A DNA stretch of 35,481 nt from an uncultured Bacteroidota bacterium (GCA_903878475.1 CAIRHQ010000242.1:1-35481), one strand, 5' to 3'. Positions 18,005 to 26,152 are shown, numbered from the stretch's first letter. The notes: generated by a model from the sequence alone, not told the origin. Translations and numbers: made by a program.

Positions 18005-18319
18005 ATGGCCAACAATCTTGAACAACCCAACCAGATCAATATAGAGATATCAGAAGAAGTATCAGAAGGCAATTATGCCAACCTGGCCATCATTACCCAT
18101 AGTCATGCCGAATTTGTGATCGACTTCGTTAATGTAATGCCCGGCACACCCAAGAGCAAGGTAAAAAGCCGCATCATCCTTACCCCATTTCATGCCAAAC
18201 GCTTTATGAAGGCCATGGTCGATAACGTAAAAAAATTCGAAGCCGCCAATGGTACCATACAGGATATGGAAGCCGTGGAGATACCGTTTAATTTTGGTGG
18301 GCCGACAGCGCAGGCTTAG
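18005..18319 (+). CDS. DUF3467 family protein
   Basis: A 104-residue cytoplasmic protein of the DUF3467 family, which is widespread in Bacteroidota and other bacteria but without a known function. Typical segments are EGNYANLAIITHSHAEFVID, FVNVMPGTPKSKVKSRIIL and TPFHAKRFMKAMVDNVKKFE. I chose the ATG at 18005 (MANNLEQPNQ) because homologs begin with such short polar leaders; the open frame starts seven codons earlier. It is a single-gene unit with its own -7 promoter box. Six bases after its TAG stop a long TTGGAGG array begins, and it faces the minus-strand four-helix-bundle gene. Confidence 0.88.
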   Translation: MANNLEQPNQINIEISEEVSEGNYANLAIITHSHAEFVIDFVNVMPGTPKSKVKSRIILTPFHAKRFMKAMVDNVKKFEAANGTIQDMEAVEIPFNFGGPTAQA

Positions 18320-18325
18320 GGCTTG

Positions 18326-18422
18326 TTGGAGGTTGGAGGTTGGAGGTTGGAGGTTGGAGGTTGGATGTTGGAGGTTGGAGGTTGGAGGTTGGAGGTTGGA
18401 GGTTGGAGGTTGGAGGTTGGTT
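18326..18422 (+). repeat. Tandem TTGGAGG heptamer array (about 14 copies)
   Basis: Nearly perfect tandem TTGGAGG units, with one TTGGATG variant, fill 97 bp between the DUF3467 gene and the four-helix-bundle gene. It starts six bases after the DUF3467 stop. A shorter array of the same unit on the opposite strand (18874-18901) lies on the other side of the four-helix gene. The dense GG runs make two-quartet G-quadruplexes possible on the plus strand. The open frame across it is only the repeat read through and is not a gene. Confidence 0.95.
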
Positions 18423-18445
18423 AAATTTGAGGGTTTCTAAGATAG

Positions 18446-18832
18446 TTATTTTTTGACTGGCTTTATTAGGTAATTCGTTTTAGTGAGATAGCTGATGAAT
18501 GCAAATATTTTTTTTCCAAGCATGTCAGAGTAAGCAATTCTTTCTTGTAAAATAAGGTCATTGATATAATTTTTATCAAACGCACGGTAAAGCTGTGACC
18601 TCACTTCAGCGTTTGATCCTTTGGCGATGATAAGAAATTGCTTGAATTCATTTTTTGAGAACCTGTCAAATCCCTCTGCAATATTATCCATTACAGAACC
18701 TGAAGAGCGATTTAATTGATTGATCAATTCAAAATCATTTTTGAATTTACTGAGCAGGTACGAAATTTCCTTAGCCTGTATTCTTGCTTGCTGCCAAATT
18801 TCCAGATCTTCAAACCTTGTTATAGTTGCCAT
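18446..18832 (-). CDS. Four-helix-bundle protein (S23 / 23S rRNA-intervening-sequence family), copy 1
   Basis: A 128-residue helical protein of the S23/IVP family. Key motifs: [12 protein letters not shown] (residues 6-17), [15 protein letters not shown] (43-57), [12 protein letters not shown] (62-73) and [16 protein letters not shown] (75-90). The family was first found as ORFs inside rRNA intervening sequences; members form ring-like oligomers and are related to the Avd accessory protein of diversity-generating retroelements. No rRNA or reverse transcriptase is nearby. Both flanks carry TTGGAGG arrays facing each other (18326-18422 and 18874-18901), and the gene lies downstream of radC in the same orientation. 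It shares roughly half its residues with copy 2 at 34879-35286. Its function here is unknown. Confidence 0.92.
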   Translation of the reverse strand: MATITRFEDLEIWQQARIQAKEISYLLSKFKNDFELINQLNRSSGSVMDNIAEGFDRFSKNEFKQFLIIAKGSNAEVRSQLYRAFDKNYINDLILQERIAYSDMLGKKIFAFISYLTKTNYLIKPVKK

Positions 18833-18873
18833 AATTATTCATTTAATAGAATTCTACTTTAAATTTAATACTC

Positions 18874-18901
18874 CCAACCTCCAACCTCCAACCTCCAACT
18901 A
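18874..18901 (-). repeat. TTGGAGG heptamer array at the radC stop codon
   Basis: About four units (CCAACCTCCAACCT on the plus strand, TTGGAGG on the minus) form the right arm facing the long array at 18326-18422. The last unit supplies the TAG stop codon of radC (18901-18899). Confidence 0.9.
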
Positions 18902-19594
18902 TTTCTCGTCCTCAAAACTATAATACCCCTCCTCACTCACTATAATATGATCGAGAAGTTGAATATCGAAGAGCTGTGCTGCCGACCTGATCTTTTGGGT
19001 GATGGCATGGTCTGCCTGGCTGGGCTGTAGGTTGCCCGAAGGATGGTTATGGCAAAGAATGATGGAGGTGGCGTGCTGTTCCAGGGCTTTTTGCATGATG
19101 ATGCGGATATCGGCAACGGTGCCGGTGATGCCACCGCGACTGATGATCTCAAAATGATTGACCTTATTGGCGCGGTTCAGGAATACTACAGCAAATACCT
19201 CGTAGGGGTGATCGGTAAGGCGCGATCGGAGAAAGGTAGCTATATCGGCTGCGCAATGTATGGCAACTTTTTTGGGAGGTAAAATGTTTTGCCTTCTCCT
19301 GCCTAATTCAAGCGCAGCGGCGATGGTAATGGCTTTGGCCTTGCCTATTCCGTTGATCTTTTGCAGTACAGGCAAGCTAAGCTTTCCTAGTTCGTGCAGA
19401 TTTGATTTGCCGGCTTGTAATACATCTTTGGCGATATCTACGGCAGATTTGCTTCGGGTACCGGTTTGAATTAAGATGGCCAACAGCTCAGAATCACTGA
19501 GGGAAGAGGCGCCCATGCTGAGTAATTTCTCCCGGGGGCGATCGTCGGGCGCCCATGATTTGATGGATGTGGATGGCTTGTTGACATTTTTCAT
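18899..19594 (-). CDS. radC: RadC family protein (JAB/MPN domain)
   Basis: A 231-residue RadC. The N-terminal helical part has LSDSELLAILIQTGT and INGIGKAKAITI, a helix-hairpin-helix. The JAB metal-binding domain has the JAMM motif CHNHPSGNLQPSQAD with His182, His184 and Asp195, as in a metallo-isopeptidase-type fold. Its exact role is disputed; the name comes from early DNA-repair mapping. The last residues are SFEDEK followed by a TAG contributed by the TTGGAGG array, where relatives commonly run a few residues further (Asp-Glu-Gly-hydrophobic). The C-terminus has therefore probably been replaced by insertion of the repeat, without touching the active site. It is divergent from prs; TAAATTTG (19607-19600) is a good -7 box just five bases before the ATG. 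Confidence 0.94.
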   Translation of the reverse strand: MKNVNKPSTSIKSWAPDDRPREKLLSMGASSLSDSELLAILIQTGTRSKSAVDIAKDVLQAGKSNLHELGKLSLPVLQKINGIGKAKAITIAAALELGRRRQNILPPKKVAIHCAADIATFLRSRLTDHPYEVFAVVFLNRANKVNHFEIISRGGITGTVADIRIIMQKALEQHATSIILCHNHPSGNLQPSQADHAITQKIRSAAQLFDIQLLDHIIVSEEGYYSFEDEK

Positions 19595-19599
19595 CCTTT

Positions 19600-19634
19600 C
19601 AAATTTAAATCATGTGAACTAAATGATACTTTCG
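19600..19634. promoter_or_regulatory. Divergent promoter region between radC and prs
   Basis: For radC (minus strand), TAAATTTG at 19607-19600 is an exact -7 match placed five bases before the ATG. For prs (plus strand), TTTA (19604-19607), a 19-bp spacer and TACTTTCG (19627-19634) match the consensus with one mismatch in each box. The two promoters overlap. Confidence 0.5.
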
Positions 19635-19673
19635 TGTAATCATATTAGTCACTTAATTTTCAATACATCTATC

Positions 19674-20627
19674 ATGGAACTGAATGCAAAAATATTTTCG
19701 GGAACAGGATCACAGTACCTGGCCGAAAAGATCGCAAAAAAATTCGGCGGACCGCTGGGAAAGATCAATATCCAACGTTTTAGTGATGGAGAAATCTATG
19801 TTGAATTTTTGGAGAGCATTCGTGGACGCTTTGTATTCTTGATCCAGAGTACTTATGCGCCTGCTGATAACCTGATGGAATTATTACTGATGATCGATGC
19901 AGCAAAAAGGGCCTCGGCTTATAAGGTGATCGCCGTGATCCCTTATTATGGATTTGCCAGGCAAGACAGAAAGGATCGTCCTCGGGTAGCCATTGGGTCG
20001 AAGTTGGTGGCCAATATGCTTACTGCTGCGGGTGCCGACAGGGTGATCACCATGGACCTGCATGCCGCACAGATACAGGGCTTCTTTGATATACCCGTGG
20101 ATCATCTGGATTCATCGGCGGTATTCATTCCTTATATTGAAAACCTGAAACTGGAAAACCTCACCTTCGCTGCTCCGGATGTGGGCAGCGCCAACAGGAT
20201 CCGCGAAATTGCCACTTATTTTGAGTGCGAGATGGTGATCTGCGATAAGCATCGGAAACGGGCCAATGAAATTGCCAGCATGGTGGTGATCGGCGACGTA
20301 AATAACCGCGATGTGGTGCTGATCGATGATATCTGTGATACCGGAGGCACCCTCATTAAAAGTGCCGCCCTGATGAAGGAAAATGGTGCCAGAAGCGTTC
20401 GTGCACTATGTACCCATCCTGTATTAAGCGGCAATGCCTATAACAATATTGAAAATTCAGTGCTGGAAGAAATGGTGGTTTGTGATACCATTCCACTGAA
20501 GGGGGAATGCAGCAAAATTAAAGTAGTTTCTACCGACGAATTATTTGCAGTTACCATACGTAATGCCTTTGAAAATAAGAGCATTAACAGCCTTTTCATG
20601 AGAAGTAGGATGGCGAATAAAAAGTAA
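19674..20627 (+). CDS. prs: Ribose-phosphate pyrophosphokinase (PRPP synthetase)
   Basis: A 317-residue PRPP synthetase, which makes 5-phosphoribosyl 1-diphosphate from ribose 5-phosphate and ATP for nucleotide, His and Trp synthesis. Motifs: KINIQRFSDGEIYVE-like region, the ATP-binding GFARQDRKDRPRVAIGSKLV, MDLHAAQIQGFFDIPVDHL, the regulatory flexible loop near VICDKHRKRANEI, and the PRPP-binding loop VVLIDDICDTGGTL. The start at 19674 (MELNAKIFSG) fits family length; the open frame upstream adds 17 codons of non-conserved sequence. rplY follows after 90 nt with its own promoter. Confidence 0.97.
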   Translation: MELNAKIFSGTGSQYLAEKIAKKFGGPLGKINIQRFSDGEIYVEFLESIRGRFVFLIQSTYAPADNLMELLLMIDAAKRASAYKVIAVIPYYGFARQDRKDRPRVAIGSKLVANMLTAAGADRVITMDLHAAQIQGFFDIPVDHLDSSAVFIPYIENLKLENLTFAAPDVGSANRIREIATYFECEMVICDKHRKRANEIASMVVIGDVNNRDVVLIDDICDTGGTLIKSAALMKENGARSVRALCTHPVLSGNAYNNIENSVLEEMVVCDTIPLKGECSKIKVVSTDELFAVTIRNAFENKSINSLFMRSRMANKK

Positions 20628-20661
20628 ACGGAATTCCGCTTACAAACGGGTAATTGCTTCA

Positions 20662-20691
20662 TTGAAAAATGCAGCAAATTCCCTACCTTTG
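20662..20691 (+). promoter_or_regulatory. Promoter of rplY
   Basis: TTG (20662-20664), a 19-bp spacer and TACCTTTG (20684-20691) match the Bacteroidota consensus closely. The start codon is 26 nt after the -7 box. Confidence 0.75.
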
Positions 20692-20717
20692 CGCCTCATT
20701 AAAAAAATCAAATTATC

Positions 20718-21344
20718 ATGAAATCAATTACAATCGAAGGACAACTGAGGACCGAAAGCGGAAAAAAAGCCACCCGCCTACTTCGCTCTCAGCAACTGGT
20801 GCCAGGTGTAATTTATGGTGGTGCAAAAGAGATCAATTTCTCCGCTCCTGCAACTGCTTTTAAAGACATCGTGTATACACCCGACTTTATGCTGGCAGAT
20901 GTGAAGATCGACGGAAATTCTTACCGTTGTATTTTAAAAGACATCCAGTTCAACAAGGTATCCGACCTGCTTACCCATGTTGATTTTCTGGAACTGGTAG
21001 ACGACAAAAAAGTGATCGCCACTTTGCCGCTTAAATTTGTTGGTGCAGCTGCAGGTGTGAAAGCCGGTGGTAAACTAGTAACCAAGATGAAATCATTGAA
21101 GGTGAAAACTTTTCCTAAGTACCTGAAAGGTTTTATTGAGGTAGACATCAACAACCTGGAGCTGAATGGCAATATCAGGGTAGAAGATGTGAAGCTGGAA
21201 AATATGGAAGTGTTGAATTCACCCCGTATTCCCATTGCATCTGTAACCATGACCCGTCAGTTGAAACAGGATGAAGCTACTGCTCCGAAAGCTGCTGCTG
21301 CTCCGGCTGCTGCTGCCGCTGCTGCTCCTGCCGCTAAAAAATAA
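20718..21344 (+). CDS. rplY: 50S ribosomal protein L25 / general stress protein Ctc
   Basis: A 208-residue bL25 of the long Ctc type, which binds 5S rRNA in the large ribosomal subunit. The N-terminal L25 domain (about 1-90) begins MKSITIEGQLRTESGKKATR and includes RLLRSQQLVPGVIYGG and the ILKDIQFNKVSDLLTHVDFL signature. The C-terminal TL5/Ctc domain (about 95-185) includes PLKFVGAAAGVKAGGKL and GFIEVDINNLELNGNIRVEDV. A low-complexity Ala/Pro/Lys tail (about 187-208) is common in Bacteroidota. It has its own promoter and a strong terminator, so it is a single-gene unit. Confidence 0.96.
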   Translation: MKSITIEGQLRTESGKKATRLLRSQQLVPGVIYGGAKEINFSAPATAFKDIVYTPDFMLADVKIDGNSYRCILKDIQFNKVSDLLTHVDFLELVDDKKVIATLPLKFVGAAAGVKAGGKLVTKMKSLKVKTFPKYLKGFIEVDINNLELNGNIRVEDVKLENMEVLNSPRIPIASVTMTRQLKQDEATAPKAAAAPAAAAAAAPAAKK

Positions 21345-21363
21345 GGTAAAAATCATTGTATAT

Positions 21364-21394
21364 AAATGCCCTCCCCACCCGGAGGGCATTTTTT
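21364..21394 (+). terminator. Rho-independent terminator after rplY
   Basis: AAATGCCCTCC (21364-21374) pairs with GGAGGGCATTT (21381-21391), followed by a T-run. The stem is perfect, with a 6-nt loop. Confidence 0.92.
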
Positions 21395-21425
21395 AGTATT
21401 CGGTTTTATACCATCAAACTTTAAT

Positions 21426-21433
21426 TACCTTTG
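21426..21433 (+). promoter_or_regulatory. -7 box of the yidC promoter
   Basis: TACCTTTG matches the consensus exactly. A TTTT/TTTA stretch at 21403-21406 lies 19 bp upstream as the likely -33 element. The ATG at 21453 follows by 19 nt. Confidence 0.65.
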
Positions 21434-21452
21434 CCAACTTAAACAACTACAC

Positions 21453-23297
21453 ATGGGAATGGATAGAAATACGGTCATCGGGTTTGTACTGATCGGAGCC
21501 TTATTGATCGCGATGTTTGTGATCAATAGTCGCAGCAACCAGGCCTATCTGGCTGAGACCAAAAGACATGATGATTCAATTGCCGCCCTCAAGCCAAAGA
21601 AAGATACTTCCGCCATCGCCCTCGACATGGCGAAAGCAGATTCGATCAGCAAAGCTAGAGCGCTTCAACCAGCCTCCGTTTTCATTACTGATACCAGCAA
21701 CCGCGAAGAACTGACCGTTCTGGAAAATGAAGTTTTCAAGATCACGTTCACCAATAAAGGTGCCCAACCAAAGGAAGTGGAACTGAAACAATTCAAAACC
21801 TTCGACGGCAAGCCCATCTTATTGCAAACCGGAAACTTCAATAAAATTTCATACAAGATCAATGCAGCTGATAAATCGGTAGAAACTGCCGATCTCAATT
21901 TCGTTCTGGGCGAGAAAAAAATAAACGCCGATAAATCACAATCGGTTTCGTTTATCCTGAAAGACAGCAGCGGACATGAACTCATTCACCAGTATACCAT
22001 CCGTCCGGATGATTATATGCTCGATTTTACCATCTCCATGAATGGTGCCGATAAACTGGTAAACCAAAACAGCATCAACTTGCTCTGGCAAACAGAATCA
22101 CGTCAGGTGGAGAAAACCATTGCTTATGAAAAGCAGCAATCGCATGTTTGTTACTATAGCAATGAAAAATATGATTTTCTGCAATTAGGTAAAGGAGGCA
22201 ATGAAAAATTTGAAAAGCCCGTTGAATGGTTGGCCATGAACCCTCAGTTTTTTATCACGGCGCTGGCTGCAAAAAATAAATTTCAATCGGCAGTGCTCGA
22301 CTGGGTTTCGCCCGATGATTCTTTGAAGATCATTTCTCAGGCCAGTGCTACCTGCCGCATTAGTTTGCCGGCCGGTGCTATTGCCAATGTGCCCCTGCAA
22401 TTGTACTATGGTCCTAATGATTATACGATCCTCAATAAGTACCACAATAATATGGACCAGATCGTAACCTATGGTAGCGGTCCGTTCTCCTTTGTAAAAT
22501 ACATTAACCGTCATCTGTTATTACCCGTATGGGATTTTATTCGCGGACATGTGGCCAGCTATGGTTTGGTGATCTTTCTGCTCACCCTGCTCATCAGGTT
22601 GATCACCTCACCCATCCTGTACAAAAGCTATGTAAGCGGTGCTAAGATGAAGGCCCTTAAGCCTGAGATTGATAAACTGAAAGAAAAGCATGGAGAAGAT
22701 AAGCAGGCCTTCAGCATGGACCAGATGAAACTCTGGAAATCGGCAGGGGTGAGTCCACTGGGCGGTTGTTTACCGGCCTTGTTGCAGATCCCCATCTTTA
22801 TGTCGCTGTATTATTTCTTCCAGGCCAATATTGCCTTGCGCGGACAAAGCTTTTTATGGGCCAAGGATCTGGCTGCTTACGATTCAATTTATCAGCTGCC
22901 ATTTTATATTCCCTTGTATGGCGATCATATCAGTTTGTTTACCCTTACTGCAGTGGTTACCAGTTTGCTCATCTCTATCTACAGCATGAGCAGCATGCAA
23001 GACAATAGCAATCCGGTAATGAAGTATATGCCCTATATTTTCCCCATCATGTTATTGGGTGTATTCAACCGTTTGCCTGCGGCACTTACCTGGTACTATA
23101 CCGTTTCCAATACCATCACGTTGATCCTGCAGATCGTGATACAGAAATACATCATCGACCATGATAAGATACTGGCACAGATCTCGGAGAACAGAAAAAA
23201 ACCGGTGAAGCAAAGCAAATTGCAAGAGCGGATCCAGGCCATGCAGGATAGCAATAAAAAACTGCAGGAAATGAAGGATAAATCGAAGAAACGTTAA
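21453..23297 (+). CDS. yidC: Membrane protein insertase YidC
   Basis: A 614-residue YidC, the inner-membrane insertase that works alone or with Sec to insert and fold membrane proteins. The first transmembrane helix is near the N-terminus (NTVIGFVLIGALLIAMFVI). A large periplasmic beta-sandwich domain runs to about residue 340. The five-helix insertase core follows (about 350-570), with LLIRLITSPILYKSY, the LGGCLPALLQIPIFMSLY signature containing the P-x-P-I-F element, and LPAALTWYYTVSN. The Lys-rich C-terminal tail (about 580-614) probably contacts the ribosome. I chose the ATG at 21453 because the promoter box lies 19 nt upstream; the ATG at 21459 is also possible. It is ended by a terminator. 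Confidence 0.97.
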   Translation: MGMDRNTVIGFVLIGALLIAMFVINSRSNQAYLAETKRHDDSIAALKPKKDTSAIALDMAKADSISKARALQPASVFITDTSNREELTVLENEVFKITFTNKGAQPKEVELKQFKTFDGKPILLQTGNFNKISYKINAADKSVETADLNFVLGEKKINADKSQSVSFILKDSSGHELIHQYTIRPDDYMLDFTISMNGADKLVNQNSINLLWQTESRQVEKTIAYEKQQSHVCYYSNEKYDFLQLGKGGNEKFEKPVEWLAMNPQFFITALAAKNKFQSAVLDWVSPDDSLKIISQASATCRISLPAGAIANVPLQLYYGPNDYTILNKYHNNMDQIVTYGSGPFSFVKYINRHLLLPVWDFIRGHVASYGLVIFLLTLLIRLITSPILYKSYVSGAKMKALKPEIDKLKEKHGEDKQAFSMDQMKLWKSAGVSPLGGCLPALLQIPIFMSLYYFFQANIALRGQSFLWAKDLAAYDSIYQLPFYIPLYGDHISLFTLTAVVTSLLISIYSMSSMQDNSNPVMKYMPYIFPIMLLGVFNRLPAALTWYYTVSNTITLILQIVIQKYIIDHDKILAQISENRKKPVKQSKLQERIQAMQDSNKKLQEMKDKSKKR

Positions 23298-23316
23298 ATA
23301 AATAGTTAAATTAAGT

Positions 23317-23354
23317 AAGCCTGCCCCTTGAATTCAAGTAGCAGGCTTTTTTTG
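23317..23354 (+). terminator. Rho-independent terminator after yidC
   Basis: AAGCCTGC (23317-23324) pairs with GCAGGCTT (23341-23348), followed by seven or more T. An inner TTGAATTCAA palindrome sits in the loop. Confidence 0.85.
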
Positions 23355-23412
23355 TGATTTCTACGGAATCTTTGGCACAGGATTTTATTACCTTTAATAA
23401 AATAATGGAACG

Positions 23413-24075
23413 ATGAAAAAGTTATGGTTTATTGGATTGGTTTTGTTGGTGAATAATTTTACCGTTTCTGCTCAAAGAATGATGTCGGAAGGCACCCTTG
23501 CTTATAATTTGCAGATCATGATCAGTGGTGGGGTAGCGCAACCCAATGATGCTCCGATTGATGCCAATGCCACGCTTTACCTGAAAGGCACTAGCCGGCG
23601 TACCGATCTGCTGAGTCCCCTGGGAAATGAAACTACTATCTATGATGGGAAAGCAGGGAATGGGGTTATTTTAAAATCATTCAGCGGTCAAAAATTAATG
23701 ATCACATTGAATAAGGACGACTGGATGGATTTTCATAAAACATATGCCGGGATTCAGTTTGAAGCATTGAACGAAACGAAGGATGTGATGGGATATCCCT
23801 GTAAAAAAGCGATTTCTAAATTGGCTGATGGCGGTAGCTTGGTGGTGTATTATACACCCGATATTCAGATGGTGAATAAAGATTACAATCCCACTTTTGT
23901 GAACCTGAATGGTGTTCCAATGGAATACGAATTGGCTACCGGAAAAATGAAAGTGAAATACACCATTACAAAAATAAATTTCGATCCTGTACCGGCAGCG
24001 AAATTTGAATTTCCAAGATCGGGTTACCGGGTCATGACCTATGCCGAGAACAAGGCGATGAAAAAAACAAATTGA
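23413..24075 (+). CDS. Secreted protein of unknown function, DUF4412/GLPGLI-like
   Basis: A 220-residue exported protein with a signal peptide ending at VSAQ (about 20). The remaining part is a beta-rich fold with EGTLAYNLQIMISGG, YLKGTSRRTDLLSPLGNETTI, DVMGYPCKKAISKLADG and VVYYTPDIQ. The order 'strand, Lys-Gly... , I-x-Gly-Tyr-x-Cys-Lys-Lys' resembles the DUF4412 and GLPGLI groups of Bacteroidota secreted proteins, but this is pattern-based and could be wrong. A lone Cys in GYPCKK is the most conserved element of that group. It is a single gene with a bidirectional terminator downstream. Confidence 0.7.
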   Translation: MKKLWFIGLVLLVNNFTVSAQRMMSEGTLAYNLQIMISGGVAQPNDAPIDANATLYLKGTSRRTDLLSPLGNETTIYDGKAGNGVILKSFSGQKLMITLNKDDWMDFHKTYAGIQFEALNETKDVMGYPCKKAISKLADGGSLVVYYTPDIQMVNKDYNPTFVNLNGVPMEYELATGKMKVKYTITKINFDPVPAAKFEFPRSGYRVMTYAENKAMKKTN

Positions 24076-24100
24076 TAAAATTTACTTCATGCATACCCAT

Positions 24101-24133
24101 AAAAAAACCTTTCCAGTAGAAAGGTTTTTTTTA
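24101..24133. terminator. Bidirectional terminator between two convergent genes
   Basis: AACCTTTC (24106-24113) pairs with GAAAGGTT (24119-24126), with an A-run on the left and a T-run on the right, so it can act in both directions for the genes at 23413-24075 and 24151-24501. Confidence 0.85.
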
Positions 24134-24150
24134 TAATGCGTTTTGTAAAA

Positions 24151-24501
24151 TTAATGCGGACGAATGATGATTTTCATTCCAGTATATCCCTGCCTGATCT
24201 CTGGTACAGAAATCACATGTTTGTAAGGGATGATGTAAACAGTATTTCCTTTTTGGTAAGTAACCAAGCTGTTGCTGAAAATTGAATTGTCATTTGTTTT
24301 TTGCTTAACCAGCAAACTACCCGTGTACCTTAAACCCGATTTCAGATTCACTGAAATAGAATTTTTTAAGGTGGAAGGCATGGCAATATTCAAACTAACT
24401 TTTGCCTTGCTTTTTTTCCCAATGCCAGTATCCGCCAGACTGCTGAAAGCGATGCCCGAGCATATACCCAGTACCAGCAATATTTTGGTTATTTTCATCA
24501 T
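24151..24501 (-). CDS. Small secreted protein of unknown function
   Basis: A 116-residue protein with a signal peptide (MMKITKILLVLGICSGIAFSS, cleaved near SLADTG) and a short beta-rich mature part (SGLRYTGSLLVKQKTND, NTVYIIPYKHVISVPEI, GYTGMKIIIRPH). I do not recognise the family. Its codon use and clear signal peptide support it as a real gene, and it is bounded by a terminator on its 3' side. The start may be the first or second Met. No operon partner. Confidence 0.7.
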   Translation of the reverse strand: MMKITKILLVLGICSGIAFSSLADTGIGKKSKAKVSLNIAMPSTLKNSISVNLKSGLRYTGSLLVKQKTNDNSIFSNSLVTYQKGNTVYIIPYKHVISVPEIRQGYTGMKIIIRPH

Positions 24502-24659
24502 TAGGTGTTAATTTTCTATACAAATATACCGAATTATTTCCGGAATCGGAGAACCGCTCATCCATTCTTTTCCCATTTATTTAACGTTTAAACATAAAAT
24601 TTGTTACCTAAACTTGCATTTTTCTTTAAAAGGGCTTAATTTACAATAACCTATAGCGA

Positions 24660-26081
24660 ATGAGCAAATTTCCCTACCGACAGGACCGAGAAGAATTGCG
24701 AGCGTTATTGCAACAGTTTGATAACCTCCGAGCGGGCAGATCCCATTCTTTCATTGATGAGGATTCCTTCGAACGTATTATTGATTATTACGATGAGAAA
24801 GAGCAGTTGCCCCAGGCCCTGGTAGCGGCTGATTATGCTGTAGAACAATACCCTTATTCTTCAAGTCTGCTGCTTAAGAAAGCAGATGTGCTGATCGCCC
24901 TACGCCGGTATCAGGAAGCCCTCGATATATTGGATAAAGCCAACCTGCTCGACAGCAAGGATACCAACCTGTACATCCTGAAAACAGACGCCTACCTCGC
25001 GCTGGATATGCAACAAAAAGCAGCCGCAGTGCTCGAATCGGCCCTTGATGATTTTGAAGGGGAGGAGAAGATCGACCTGCTTTTTGAACTGGCCGATGTG
25101 TACGATGATTATGAGAATTTTGAAAAAGTGTTTGATTGCCTGAAAATGATCTTGCAACAGGAGCCCAGCAATGAAGAGGCCCTGTATAAGATCTGCTTCT
25201 GGACCGATTTTACCGGTCGCAATGAAGAAGGGATAAAATTACACCAGCATATCATTGAAGATTTTCCTTTTAATGAACTGGCCTGGTTCAATCTGGGAGC
25301 AGCTTATCAGGGCATCAAGCTCTACGAAAAAGCCATCGATGCCTATCAGTATGCAGTAGCGATCGACGAAAAATTCGATTATGCCTGGCGTAATATGGGA
25401 GATGCGTTTATCCGTTTACGTAAGTATCGTGAGGCCATTGAAGTACTCGAGAAAGTGCTGGAACTTACCCGCCCCGAAGACGTGGTCTATGAGGCCATTG
25501 GCCATTGTTATGATAAGGCAGGCAATTTTGCCCAGGCGCGCTTCCATTACCGCAAAGCCAGTCACCTCAACAACGACGACAGTCAGCTCCATTACAAGAT
25601 CGCCTGTACCTACATGAATGAAGGGATCTGGGACAGCGCCATAAAAAGTCTGGAACAGGCCATGCGCATACATCGCCTGCAGCCTGAGTATAACCTGGCC
25701 ATGGGACAATGTTTTATGGAACTGGATAAACTCGACGACGCCATCACCTATTTTGGCAATGTGGTTCGGGTGCGGCCTAAAAAACTGAGCGGTTGGATCG
25801 AATTACTTAAATGCCTGTACAAGGCAGAAATGTATGAAGAAGCTTTAGAATATTCTGGTTTTGCTTTTGAACAAACCGACAATAAGCCCATCTTTCTTTT
25901 TTATAAAAGTGCCGTATTGTATGCCATGGGCAAATCAAAAGAAGCGCTGATCCAATTGGAAGCAGGCATGGCACGCAACCCAAAACTGATCAAGAAATTC
26001 ATAGAATTGAATCCTTCAATTTTACAGCACCAGCAGGTGGTAGATATCATCGCCCGGTTCAAAAAACGCAGGTCGTTCTAG
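24660..26081 (+). CDS. Tetratricopeptide repeat protein
   Basis: A 473-residue protein made almost wholly of TPR units, with no signal peptide, so cytoplasmic. About eleven helix-turn-helix repeats are visible, for example ALVAADYAVEQYPYSSSLLL, AWFNLGAAYQGIKLYEKAID, AWRNMGDAFIRLRKYREAIE and YNLAMGQCFMELDKLDDAIT. The C-terminus is basic (ARFKKRRSF). TPR arrays mediate protein contacts; the partner is unknown. It is followed after 71 nt by the phosphosulfolactate synthase homolog, which has its own -7 box, so co-transcription is possible but not required. Confidence 0.88.
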   Translation: MSKFPYRQDREELRALLQQFDNLRAGRSHSFIDEDSFERIIDYYDEKEQLPQALVAADYAVEQYPYSSSLLLKKADVLIALRRYQEALDILDKANLLDSKDTNLYILKTDAYLALDMQQKAAAVLESALDDFEGEEKIDLLFELADVYDDYENFEKVFDCLKMILQQEPSNEEALYKICFWTDFTGRNEEGIKLHQHIIEDFPFNELAWFNLGAAYQGIKLYEKAIDAYQYAVAIDEKFDYAWRNMGDAFIRLRKYREAIEVLEKVLELTRPEDVVYEAIGHCYDKAGNFAQARFHYRKASHLNNDDSQLHYKIACTYMNEGIWDSAIKSLEQAMRIHRLQPEYNLAMGQCFMELDKLDDAITYFGNVVRVRPKKLSGWIELLKCLYKAEMYEEALEYSGFAFEQTDNKPIFLFYKSAVLYAMGKSKEALIQLEAGMARNPKLIKKFIELNPSILQHQQVVDIIARFKKRRSF

Positions 26082-26131
26082 TGGGCAATGAATATTAATT
26101 TTTCGTTATCAATTTATTGGAGTTCTGTGGT

Positions 26132-26139
26132 TATCTTTG
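26132..26139 (+). promoter_or_regulatory. -7 box ahead of the phosphosulfolactate synthase gene
   Basis: TATCTTTG is an exact TAnnTTTG match 13 nt before the ATG at 26153. No convincing -33 box is seen. Confidence 0.5.
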
Positions 26140-26152
26140 CCCACTTAAATAA

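Noticed and set aside
18249-18440. Open frame rich in Trp, Glu and Gly across the TTGGAGG array
   Set aside because: It is only the heptamer read through in one frame (repeating WRLEVGG-type residues) and overlaps the end of the DUF3467 gene; no start signal or family.
18446-18832. Presence of rRNA suggested by the '23S rRNA-intervening sequence' family name
   Set aside because: No rRNA sequence surrounds either copy; the family name reflects where it was first found.
18326-18901. CRISPR-like array
   Set aside because: Units are 7 nt and directly tandem with no spacers, and there are no cas genes nearby.
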